DNA of 13,667 bases from Actinomycetota bacterium (GTDB lineage Bacteria; Actinomycetota; Actinomycetes; Streptosporangiales; Streptosporangiaceae), in NCBI GenBank assembly GCA_003140115.1, contig PLIQ01000068.1, forward strand, positions 5,885 through 19,551, read 5' to 3'. A program made the position numbers and the translations under genes. The first letter of the stretch is position 1; each line of letters begins with the position of its first letter. Under the pieces are notes generated by a model. That model saw only the letters and a program-made list of their open reading frames with translations. It was not told the DNA's origin and ran no database searches. Below, piece by piece: positions 1 through 5,796 of this stretch.

Positions 1-1329
1 CAGCCAGGTCAGTACTCCCAGCCGGCTCAGTATTACGAGCCGTCTCAGTACCCCGAGCAGACTCAGTACCCGGAGTCGGCCCGCTACGCGGACCCGGCCC
101 ACTACCGGGACCAGGGGTACGCTCAGCAGGCCCAGTATCCGGACCAGGCGCAGTACCCCGACCAGGGTCGGTATCCGGACCAAGCCCAATACGCGGGTCA
201 GGCAGCGTACGCCACGCAGCCGCAGTACGCCGACCAGGCCTACCCCGACCAGAGTTACCAGGAGCGAAGCGGAGCGCAGGGACCCTACGGAGCCCAGACG
301 CCGCAGCCGGGCCAGCGGTACGAGGATCGCGGGTCCCCGGCTCCCGCCGAGCAGGGTTACCAAGGATACGGGTATGGCGAGCAGGCCAGCGTCGGCTCCG
401 AACACGGCGACCGGGCGTACGCCTTGTCGCCCTATGGTGAGCCGACGCCCCCCGGGCTCGCGCCCCTCGGGTCCTCCTACTCCAGGCCGGAATACGACAG
501 CGGGGCTTACCCCGCCCAGGGTTACGACGACCGCGGGTACCAGCAGCAGGGCTACCAGGAGCGGTCGTACTCCGAGCAGGGGAACCAGGGCTACGGGTAT
601 GCCGAGCACGGGAGCCAGCGCCAGCCCTTCGAGCCGCACGGAGGTTACCGGGGCCAGGAAGGCCAGCAGGGCTACTCCGAGCGCGAGTACGGCCAGCAGG
701 ACGTCAGCCAGGCCGCTCGCGACCAGTACGGATACCCGGGGCAGGACTACCGGGACCAAAGGTACGCCAGCCCGGGCGAGACCTACCCGGAACAGGGCTA
801 CAGCGGCTACGACTACGCCGGCGACCGGCGCGGCGTCGGGAACCCGGCGGGCTACGAGCAGAGCGGCTACGACCGTCCCGGCGCGGAACCAGGCGGGTAC
901 GACACCCGCGGCTATGACGCGAGCGCGGCGGCCGGTTACGACAACGCCGGCTACACCAACGCCGGTTACGACAACGCCGGCTACACCAACGCCGGTTACG
1001 ACAACGCCGGTTACGACAATGCGGGCCCGGGCCACAACAACGCTGGCTACGACACTGCCGGCTACGGCAATGCGGGCTACGGCGGGCCCGGGTACGACGG
1101 CGCAGGCTACGGTGGCGGCACGGATGACGGTTCCGGGTACGGCGGGGCCGGTTACGAAGACGGCTCGGCTCGGTCAGGCGGGTACAGCCAGCTGCCGGGG
1201 GCCAGCGGTTCGAGGGACCGTGCGCAGTACGACGACCCGGACGTGACCCCGAGCCAGCCGATGTCCTCATTCCCCTACGAAGGCGGTCCGCCGCCGGAGC
1301 GGGAACATCGACGCCGTCGTCGGCGTTGA
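1..1329 (+). CDS. Tyr/Gly/Gln-rich low-complexity protein, C-terminal part (5' end outside window)
   Basis: The frame is open from the first base to a TGA at 1327-1329, giving 442 residues of a protein whose start lies outside the window. The visible part is entirely low complexity, with about 63 tyrosines (roughly 14%) and no Lys, Cys, Trp or Ile. The first half is rich in Gln, Pro and Asp with recurring AQYPDQ-like hexamers. The region around residues 310-385 becomes Gly/Asn/Ala-rich with pentapeptides such as GYDNA and GYTNA. The protein ends in a run of six arginines after EREH. No membrane segment, enzyme motif or folded domain can be seen. The composition resembles eukaryotic prion-like (FUS-type) segments and the disordered Tyr/Gln/Gly linkers of some actinobacterial FHA-domain and envelope proteins, so an N-terminal folded domain upstream is likely. 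The function is unknown. Reality of the reading frame is well supported by its length and by strict repetition at the amino-acid level. Confidence 0.85.
   Translation, partial: QPGQYSQPAQYYEPSQYPEQTQYPESARYADPAHYRDQGYAQQAQYPDQAQYPDQGRYPDQAQYAGQAAYATQPQYADQAYPDQSYQERSGAQGPYGAQTPQPGQRYEDRGSPAPAEQGYQGYGYGEQASVGSEHGDRAYALSPYGEPTPPGLAPLGSSYSRPEYDSGAYPAQGYDDRGYQQQGYQERSYSEQGNQGYGYAEHGSQRQPFEPHGGYRGQEGQQGYSEREYGQQDVSQAARDQYGYPGQDYRDQRYASPGETYPEQGYSGYDYAGDRRGVGNPAGYEQSGYDRPGAEPGGYDTRGYDASAAAGYDNAGYTNAGYDNAGYTNAGYDNAGYDNAGPGHNNAGYDTAGYGNAGYGGPGYDGAGYGGGTDDGSGYGGAGYEDGSARSGGYSQLPGASGSRDRAQYDDPDVTPSQPMSSFPYEGGPPPEREHRRRRRR
931..1020 (+). repeat. Tandem 15/30-bp coding repeat (GYDNA/GYTNA pentapeptides)
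   Basis: A 30-bp unit beginning GCCGGTTACGACAACGCC is present at 931-960, is repeated without change at 961-990, and recurs at 991-1020 with a few substitutions. It is itself two copies of a 15-bp unit, AAC/GCC-GGT-TAC-x-x. The unit length is a multiple of three, so copy-number change would keep the frame. Degenerate copies continue to about 1170 (GYDTA, GYGNA, GYDGA). Near-identity at DNA level, including wobble positions, suggests recent slippage or unequal recombination. Confidence 0.9.
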
Positions 1330-1340
1330 CGACTCAGACC

Positions 1341-1367
1341 GGTGCGGCTGTGTCCCCGGGCCGCACC
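1341..1367 (+). terminator. Hairpin 12 nt after the Tyr-rich gene, possible terminator
   Basis: GGTGCGGC (1341-1348) and GCCGCACC (1360-1367) form a perfect 8-bp GC-rich stem with an 11-nt loop, starting 12 nt after the stop codon. There is no T-tract, which is common for actinobacterial terminators. Nothing recognisable lies between this hairpin and the tandem repeat at 1502. Confidence 0.45.
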
Positions 1368-1501
1368 TACTGCCTTCGCGGAATACCGTTCGGCTGGAGC
1401 CGCGTTGTGCCTTTCGCCGAGAGGCGACCTCCGCACCGGTTGGCGTGACGAAGGGCCGGTACGCGGGCGGGCGATCTGCTCGTCAGCGTGCCGGTCCTTC
1501 G

Positions 1502-1566
1502 CGTTCAGACTGGCCGTTCAGACTGGCCGTGCAGACTGGGCGTTCAGGCGGGCCGTTCAGACTGGC
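1502..1566. repeat. Five-copy 13-bp tandem repeat, consensus CGTTCAGACTGGC
   Basis: Five abutting units lie at 1502-1514, 1515-1527, 1528-1540, 1541-1553 and 1554-1566. Units 1, 2 and 5 are identical (CGTTCAGACTGGC), unit 3 has two changes and unit 4 has two. The array lies between convergent genes. Unit 5 contains the TGA stop and the last codons of the minus-strand channel gene. The unit is not palindromic and 13 is not a multiple of three. No function is assigned. Confidence 0.9.
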
Positions 1567-2300
1567 CCCGGCGGTCCGGGCTGGGGCTGCTCCGGGCCGC
1601 CCGGGGTGCCCGATTTGCCGTCCGCGACGGCCGGAGCCGGGCTGCCGTTCCCCTCGTCTGACGGGATGGGGCCGATCACGGCGTTCAGCACCTGCGAGTT
1701 CGGGATGGCCATGACGCTGCCGCCGGTGTCCAGCCGGACGTAGGTGATCCCGATCTCGGTCACCGTGCCGTCCAGAGTGCCGCCCAGGGCGCCGGCCCGG
1801 AGCCGGATCGCCTCGCCCACGACGAACGGCCGGGCGAACAGCAGCACCAGGCCAGCGAATACGTTGCCGAGCGCCTGCTGGGCCGCGATGCCGACGAACA
1901 CGCTGGTGAGCCCGCCGGCGACGATCAGCTGAGCGACCGGCACGGCGAACAGGTTCAGGGTGATCACCAAGGTCGTGAACGCGCCGAGGAGCAAGATGGC
2001 GTACCTGACCACGGCGGAATGGGAGGTACCGGCCTTCGGCTCGAGCAGCTCCCGCGACTTCCCGGCCAGGCCGTACGTGGCGATGGACCCGAAAATGGTG
2101 AACAGCACGGCCGTGCCGTACCTGACGAGCTGGTGGATCTGATGGCTCTCGGTCCACAGGGCATGCGGGTCGACGCGGGCCTCACGCGAGATGACCGCGG
2201 CGGCGATCGCGAGCACCAGGGCGATGATCGACTTCCACGGTCGCGTCTTGCGCTTGACCCGAGCCACCCTGGCCGACAGATCGATCTGTCTGTCCTGCAC
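1557..2300 (-). CDS. Small MscS-family mechanosensitive ion channel
   Basis: A predicted 247-residue inner-membrane protein of the MscS family, which gates ion flow in response to membrane tension. Hydrophobic segments lie at about residues 24-38, 60-80, 98-120 and 125-158. The last matches the pore-lining TM3 and its Gly/Ala packing (GLTSVFVGIAAQQALGNVFAG, in pieces), followed by the RPFVVGEAI turn and a beta domain containing GTVTEIGITYVRLDTGG and IPNSQVLN. The chain stops soon after, with a Pro/Gly/Glu-rich tail from about residue 212. The usual C-terminal alpha/beta cage domain is therefore missing and the protein is shorter than E. coli MscS (286 aa). The GTG start is chosen because an AGGAGGAGGT ribosome binding site sits 4 nt upstream. 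An in-frame ATG at 2322-2324 lies before that site and would add 8 residues. It is transcribed separately from the upstream transporter gene, being downstream of a strong terminator. Confidence 0.88.
   Translation of the reverse strand: MQDRQIDLSARVARVKRKTRPWKSIIALVLAIAAAVISREARVDPHALWTESHQIHQLVRYGTAVLFTIFGSIATYGLAGKSRELLEPKAGTSHSAVVRYAILLLGAFTTLVITLNLFAVPVAQLIVAGGLTSVFVGIAAQQALGNVFAGLVLLFARPFVVGEAIRLRAGALGGTLDGTVTEIGITYVRLDTGGSVMAIPNSQVLNAVIGPIPSDEGNGSPAPAVADGKSGTPGGPEQPQPGPPGPV
2275..2290. repeat. 16-bp perfect palindrome inside the mscS start region
   Basis: GACAGATCGATCTGTC reads the same on both strands and covers codons about 4-9 of the channel gene (Asp-Arg-Gln-Ile-Asp-Leu-Ser). It may be a hairpin or protein site near the start, or chance. 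Confidence 0.6.
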
Positions 2301-2304
2301 CCGC

Positions 2305-2314
2305 ACCTCCTCCT
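2305..2314 (-). promoter_or_regulatory. Ribosome binding site deciding the mscS GTG start
   Basis: On the minus strand AGGAGGAGGT is followed by GCGG and then GTG (2300-2298). This is a near-perfect Shine-Dalgarno match at 4 to 7 nt spacing, whereas the alternative ATG at 2324 has no purine-rich motif before it. Confidence 0.75.
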
Positions 2315-2399
2315 GCCAGGCCATCCGGCCTAACGCTATCCGGCAGGAAGTGAGTGCCGCGGGCGACCCGGCACAACCGCAGGACTCGCCTGGCAGGAG
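2310..2399 (-). promoter_or_regulatory. Long-range 12-bp inverted repeat spanning the mscS ribosome binding site
   Basis: CTCCTGCCAGGC at 2310-2321 is perfectly complementary, inverted, to GCCTGGCAGGAG at 2388-2399, with 66 nt between. In minus-strand RNA the upstream arm would pair with an arm that includes part of the AGGAGGAGGT ribosome binding site. Only transcripts starting upstream of 2399 (read-through from the transporter gene) would contain both arms. The role is inferred. Confidence 0.45.
2333..2338 (-). promoter_or_regulatory. Possible -10 box for mscS
   Basis: TAGCGT on the minus strand fits the actinobacterial TANNNT -10 pattern and would start RNA near 2326, about 25 nt before the GTG. 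No convincing -35 is seen. An independent promoter is expected here because a terminator separates the two genes. Confidence 0.3.
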
Positions 2400-2405
2400 A
2401 AATAA

Positions 2406-2442
2406 GTGCTGGGACCGAGCCCCACGGGTCCGGTCCCAGCAC
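2406..2442 (-). terminator. Intrinsic terminator of the acetate transporter gene
   Basis: GTGCTGGGACCG (2406-2417) and CGGTCCCAGCAC (2431-2442) form a perfect 12-bp stem. The 13-nt loop can add a CCC/GGG inner stem. On the minus strand the hairpin is followed by TTATTTCTCC, a short T-rich tract. It begins 17 nt after the transporter stop codon, so it acts on minus-strand transcription. Confidence 0.9.
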
Positions 2443-2459
2443 CTACGCGGTCAAGGTGC

Positions 2460-3131
2460 TTACCTGACCAGCGCCCGGCCCACGGGGAGCCTGAGCTTGC
2501 CGCCCATGCCGGCTGCCATGCCTGCACATGAGGTATACCAGGCGACGAGCGCGGTGATAATCCCCAGATATCCGCCGACCTTGATCGTCCCGGTGGGGAG
2601 GAGTGCCGAGCCAGCGTTGAAGTTCCCGATGCACAGGACGATGAGGGTCACGAACAGCAGCAAGAAGGTCGTGAACAACGCCGTGTTCGTCTGAGTGACC
2701 AGGACCGTCACGTACAGGGTGAAGATACCGAACCCGAGCAGAATCCAGCCCAGGTCGTGGTTGAGCGACGCGACCGTCGCCGCGGCCGTGGCCGGCTTGA
2801 TGGCCGCGACGGCCGGGTTCACGACGAGCAGAACCCAGAAGCCGAGGCCGATCCAGAAGGCGCCGAACGTACCGAAGCCGGTCGCGCCGACGACGTTCCT
2901 GTTACGGAACTCCCACATGGCGGCGCATAGCTGGGCGAATCCGCCGTACGCGAAGGCGAAGCCGAGCCACGCGTCGCCGGTGGCATGAGTCATCCATCCG
3001 GCGTTCTTAGCGGACAGCAGGAACGTGGTAAGGGCAAAGGCGGCGAGCCCCAGCGGTGCGGGGTCGGCGATGCCTGAAGGGGGAAGAGAGGTGGCACTGG
3101 GCTGGACTGTGCGGTCTTCGCTGACGCTCAA
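2460..3131 (-). CDS. Acetate uptake transporter, GPR1/FUN34/YaaH (SatP) family
   Basis: A predicted 223-residue integral membrane protein of the AceTr family, which imports acetate and related short acids (E. coli SatP, yeast Ady2). The family signature near the N-terminus is present as DPAPLGLAAFALTTFLLS (residues 23-40, with Asp in place of the usual Asn). About six hydrophobic segments follow, at roughly 27-42, 54-72, 86-104, 126-146, 152-168 and 186-206. The conserved end motif GGYLGIITALVAWYTS is at 187-201. Length matches the family (190-230 aa). The TTG at 3131-3129 is chosen because AGGAGGG lies 6 nt upstream; the frame extends back to an ATG at 3242, but that adds an Arg-rich stretch with no family resemblance. 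The gene stands alone, with its own terminator and a divergent regulatory region. Confidence 0.93.
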   Translation of the reverse strand: MSVSEDRTVQPSATSLPPSGIADPAPLGLAAFALTTFLLSAKNAGWMTHATGDAWLGFAFAYGGFAQLCAAMWEFRNRNVVGATGFGTFGAFWIGLGFWVLLVVNPAVAAIKPATAAATVASLNHDLGWILLGFGIFTLYVTVLVTQTNTALFTTFLLLFVTLIVLCIGNFNAGSALLPTGTIKVGGYLGIITALVAWYTSCAGMAAGMGGKLRLPVGRALVR

Positions 3132-3137
3132 AAGGAT

Positions 3138-3144
3138 CCCTCCT
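3138..3144 (-). promoter_or_regulatory. Ribosome binding site deciding a TTG start
   Basis: AGGAGGG on the minus strand followed by a 6-nt spacer and TTG (3131-3129). It supports the shorter transporter protein over the longer in-frame ATG. Confidence 0.8.
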
Positions 3145-3263
3145 AGTGAAGGAATAGCCCGTCTCCTCCGGCGTGCCCCGGCGGCAGCCGGAAAAGACGG
3201 ATGTCCGGCGTTACCCTGCGTGCCTGGCCCGAAATATTTCACTTCGCGCCAGAACCTTCGTCA

Positions 3264-3277
3264 GGTCACATCTGACC
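3264..3277. promoter_or_regulatory. Candidate operator GGTCA-N4-TGACC
   Basis: GGTCA (3264-3268) and TGACC (3273-3277) form an inverted repeat about 135 bp upstream of the transporter TTG. A third TGACC follows at 3283-3287. The dyad layout suits a dimeric repressor or activator, but the protein cannot be named. Confidence 0.35.
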
Positions 3278-3470
3278 CAGATTGACCAAGATGAAAGATC
3301 CGCCAATAGCGTAACGCCCAGGTGTGTTACGGTGCGAGACCCAAAGGCTCTCACTTTTCGTAACCATTCGGATACGGTCCTCTGAAGTTGTGGCAGCACA
3401 CAGAGTTTCCCCGCGCTAGCGGCCTCGCAATCCTGGCGATGGGAGCCTAAGGGTTCAGACCTGCACCGGG

Positions 3471-3476
3471 TAGGAT
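3471..3476 (+). promoter_or_regulatory. Possible -10 box for the DUF1707 gene
   Basis: TAGGAT matches the actinobacterial -10 pattern and lies 31 nt before the chosen ATG. No clear -35 hexamer is seen 16-18 nt upstream. Confidence 0.4.
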
Positions 3477-3507
3477 CAGAGGAAAGACACGGAAGGTGTG
3501 TCCGCCG

Positions 3508-3921
3508 ATGACCGACCGGGCGATCCGCGCGTCTGACCAAGAGCGGGAGAGCGTCGTAGCTGTGCTGCGCGACGCGTTCACGGACGGACGGCTGACGTTC
3601 GACGAATTCGAGGAGCGGACGGCGGCCGCGTACGCCGCGAAGACCTGGACCGAGTTGCGGGTCCTTACTTCCGACCTGCCGGCCAGCCCGCTGCTCGGTA
3701 CCGGCCTCTACCACCGCCCGCCGGGTGACGCGCAGGCCGTGCCGCCCGCGGTCCGGCCGCCCGAGGTCCGGCGCAACCGTCCGTTCGACCGGGTGCTGCC
3801 GGTCTTGTTCGTCTGGATCCTGATCTCGGCCGCAGCCGGCTCGCCGGACATCGCCGCCGCGCTCTCGTTCGTGTTCATCTGCGTGCTGGCCACCCGCATC
3901 GGATACGGAGGCCGCTCGTAG
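3508..3921 (+). CDS. DUF1707 domain-containing small membrane protein
   Basis: A 137-residue protein. Residues 6-58 match the actinobacterial DUF1707 domain: IRASDQERESVVAVLRDAF, then the DGRLTFDEFEERTAAAYAAKT block and the closing ELRVLTSDLP, all in the family order. A Pro/Arg-rich linker follows, then two hydrophobic stretches at about 96-112 and 114-131, so it is probably anchored with the domain in the cytoplasm. The molecular role of DUF1707 is not established; it is often found next to membrane segments in actinobacteria. The ATG at 3508 is preferred because it opens directly on the domain; GTG at 3496, four codons upstream, is an in-frame alternative. GGAAGG at 3491-3496 is the only purine-rich element nearby. 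Confidence 0.88.
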   Translation: MTDRAIRASDQERESVVAVLRDAFTDGRLTFDEFEERTAAAYAAKTWTELRVLTSDLPASPLLGTGLYHRPPGDAQAVPPAVRPPEVRRNRPFDRVLPVLFVWILISAAAGSPDIAAALSFVFICVLATRIGYGGRS

Positions 3922-3935
3922 CGGCGAGTGACAGC

Positions 3936-3965
3936 TAACACGCTTGCGCACGTCGTTCAGTGTTA
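3936..3965. repeat. TAACAC/GTGTTA inverted repeat after the DUF1707 gene
   Basis: TAACAC at 3936-3941 and GTGTTA at 3960-3965 can pair as a 6-bp stem around an 18-nt loop, 14 nt after the DUF1707 stop. It is too weak for a confident terminator call and may be an operator for the next gene. Confidence 0.3.
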
Positions 3966-3992
3966 ACCCGCATTTCGGTGCGAGGCGACGGC

Positions 3993-3998
3993 TACTAT
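3993..3998 (+). promoter_or_regulatory. Possible -10 box for the glycosyltransferase gene
   Basis: TACTAT is a good -10 match. A transcript starting near 4005 would exclude the overlapping ATG at 3997 and would fit the TTG start at 4114 with a leader of about 110 nt. No good -35 is seen. Confidence 0.3.
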
Positions 3999-4101
3999 GG
4001 GTCAGCCGGCACGCAAGAAAGGGCTGTCGGCGTGCTGGATCACCGGGCCTGCGGGATCAGCAAAGGGGCCGGGAGCATCTTTCCGGCAGGCTCGAGGAGT
4101 C

Positions 4102-4107
4102 GGGAGG
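4102..4107 (+). promoter_or_regulatory. Ribosome binding site deciding the glycosyltransferase TTG start
   Basis: GGGAGG followed by a 6-nt spacer and TTG at 4114. The in-frame ATG at 3997 would add 39 Gly/Arg-rich residues and is preceded only by a distant GAGG. Confidence 0.6.
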
Positions 4108-4113
4108 CGGTCG

Positions 4114-5796
4114 TTGACGAACGCGACCACCGGTAGCGAGCGGGTCGTTCCCGATCAGCAACCGCCTGTGGGGGCGCGGAGCCCGCTGCACGCGCGGCTG
4201 ATCAGCCTGGCCGTGGCGAACTGGCAGTTCGGCGTCGTCGTGCTGGCCGCCATCGCGGTGCGCATCGTCGTGGTCTTGGGCTATCCGCCCATCTTGTGGT
4301 TCAGCGACTCCTACAACTACCTGTACGACGCGGTGACGCACATCCCGGACCAGGTCCGGCCGAACGGCTACCCGTTCCTCCTCGATCTCCTGCTCCCGCT
4401 GCACAGCGACTACGCGATCGGGCTGCTCCAGGCGGCGATGGGGGTCGTGGCCGGCGTGGCCATCTACGCGCTGCTGCGCCGTCGCGGGCTGCCCTGGTGG
4501 GGCGCGACGCTGCCCGCGCTGCCGGTGCTGTTCGATGCCTACGAGCTGCACCTGGAACACATGGTCACCGCCGACCCGCTGTTCATCTTCCTGGTCACCG
4601 TCGCGGTGATCGTCCTGTGCTGGAGTGATCGGCCTTCGATCCTGGCCATGGCCGTCGCCGGGCTGCTGATCGGGTACGCGACCCTGGTGCGGTCGGTCGG
4701 TGAGCCACTGCTCGTCGTGGCCCTGGTCGGCATGCTGGCCCGGCGGGTCGGATGGCGGCGTCTGGTTACCCTCGCGGTGGCGGGTATCGTGCCGATCGGT
4801 CTGTACATGGTCTGGTTCCACCAGTCGACCGGCAAGTACGCGCTGAGCGAATCGTCGGCCTTCCTGTACAGCCGGGTCAGCACGTTCGCCCAATGCTCGA
4901 AGATGACGAACCTACCCGCCACCCTGGCCTACCTGTGTGACCCGACCAAGCTGAAGTACCGCCCGGTGGCGGGGGAGTACGTCTGGGCGGACAACGAACT
5001 GTATCCCTACCGGCGCGTCAACACGCCGCTGTACCTCGCCTTCGGCTCCGATACCTCGATACGGTTCACGCCCATCGTTAGCGCCCAGACGGGCGAGTTC
5101 GCCAAGCTCGCCATCGAAGACCAGCCGAGGGCCTACGCGCGCGTGGTGATCGACGACACGCTGCACACCTTCGGCTGGAACCGGCAGCCCGACCCGTTCG
5201 ACTATTACGGGAACGGCCCGAACTTCCAGTTCGTCAGCGCCCACGCGATGAACCTGCAGATACCCTGGTACGCCACCCCGGATCACATACCTGGCAACCC
5301 AGATACGCAGTCGGGCGATGCCACCCAGCTGCCTAGTGACACCCCGACCTGGTGCAACGCGAGCTGTCAGAAGGGTGACCCGCAGGCGGTCCTCATCATG
5401 GCGGCCGAGCGAGACTTCGCCGGCCAGGGCCAGGGCCTCGGGTTCACCGCGGAGGTTCAGCCCTGGGCTCATCTGCTTGAGACCTACCAAAAGTACATCT
5501 ACCTGCGCGGCACGCTGCTTGGCCTCATCGTGCTGATCGGCGCCGCGGGGGTGCTGTCCCGCTGGCGCCGCTGGGGCGGGGTGGGCCTGCTGCCCTGGCT
5601 GGTCGGGGTGGTGCTGATCGTGGTGCCGCCGATGACCTCCGGGTTCAGCTACCGGTACGTGCTCGCCGCGGCGCCGGTGGCCTGCCTGGCCGCCGGGCTG
5701 GCGTTCACCCGCAGACCAGGCGGCAAGTCAGTGCGCGCCCTGGCGGCCGATCTGCGGCGGAATCTTGGCCGCGGCGGCACTGTCGATCAGGAATAG
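4114..5796 (+). CDS. GT-C fold membrane glycosyltransferase (family 39-like), lipid-linked sugar donor expected
   Basis: A predicted 560-residue polytopic membrane protein. After a short hydrophilic N-terminus, TM1 spans about 38-58 and is followed by the loop WFSDSYNYLYDAV (D65), the position of the catalytic Asp in GT-C enzymes. Further membrane segments lie at about 102-121, 131-142, 156-170, 175-190, 197-209 and 216-233. HMVTADPLF (149-157) resembles the second acidic loop of ArnT/PMT-like enzymes. A long extracytoplasmic region (about 234-463) follows, with four Cys (261, 275, 414, 418), and then TM segments at 466-482, 491-505 and 514-530. Such enzymes move a sugar from a polyprenyl-phosphate donor to a lipid, glycan or protein outside the membrane; acceptor and sugar cannot be told. 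The 3' end overlaps the convergent pgl gene by 69 bp. The TTG start rests on its ribosome binding site. Confidence 0.8.
   Translation: MTNATTGSERVVPDQQPPVGARSPLHARLISLAVANWQFGVVVLAAIAVRIVVVLGYPPILWFSDSYNYLYDAVTHIPDQVRPNGYPFLLDLLLPLHSDYAIGLLQAAMGVVAGVAIYALLRRRGLPWWGATLPALPVLFDAYELHLEHMVTADPLFIFLVTVAVIVLCWSDRPSILAMAVAGLLIGYATLVRSVGEPLLVVALVGMLARRVGWRRLVTLAVAGIVPIGLYMVWFHQSTGKYALSESSAFLYSRVSTFAQCSKMTNLPATLAYLCDPTKLKYRPVAGEYVWADNELYPYRRVNTPLYLAFGSDTSIRFTPIVSAQTGEFAKLAIEDQPRAYARVVIDDTLHTFGWNRQPDPFDYYGNGPNFQFVSAHAMNLQIPWYATPDHIPGNPDTQSGDATQLPSDTPTWCNASCQKGDPQAVLIMAAERDFAGQGQGLGFTAEVQPWAHLLETYQKYIYLRGTLLGLIVLIGAAGVLSRWRRWGGVGLLPWLVGVVLIVVPPMTSGFSYRYVLAAAPVACLAAGLAFTRRPGGKSVRALAADLRRNLGRGGTVDQE

Larger units (their letters stand above)
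3132..3507. other. Divergent intergenic region with leader hairpin and repeated GTAAC/GTTAC
   Basis: About 375 bp separate the divergent transporter and DUF1707 genes. It is visibly less GC-rich than the coding DNA. On the transporter side a leader hairpin GCCGGA/TCCGGC spans 3187-3209, and a 10-bp palindrome GAAATATTTC lies at 3231-3240. GGTCA-N4-TGACC is at 3264-3277. In the centre, GTAAC (3311), GTTAC (3326) and GTAAC (3360) are spaced inversions able to pair. No small ORF with a ribosome binding site and no recognised riboswitch family was found. Confidence 0.55.

Noticed and set aside
374..1270. Alternative frames in the Tyr-rich gene on both strands (Thr/Pro-rich on +, Arg/Ser-rich on -)
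   Set aside because: They are frame-shifted readings of the same repeats; only the Tyr frame is open from the window edge and has a consistent repeat with wobble variation.
1502..1566. CRISPR array
   Set aside because: The 13-bp units abut without spacers, and no cas gene is near.
1330..1743. Small + strand ORFs between the Tyr-rich gene and mscS
   Set aside because: They run into mscS antisense, have no ribosome binding site and consist partly of translated tandem repeat.
3132..3242. N-terminal extension of the acetate transporter from ATG 3242
   Set aside because: The extra 37 residues do not resemble the family, and AGGAGGG sits 6 nt before the internal TTG.
3132..3245. Riboswitch in the acetate transporter leader
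   Set aside because: CACGCAGGG on the minus strand briefly recalls the c-di-GMP-I motif, but the GAAA tetraloop and the second conserved segment are missing; only a plain hairpin remains.
3997..4113. N-terminal extension of the glycosyltransferase from ATG 3997
   Set aside because: The added 39 residues are Gly/Arg-rich without a signal, the ATG overlaps a likely -10 box, and the TTG at 4114 has a well-placed GGGAGG.
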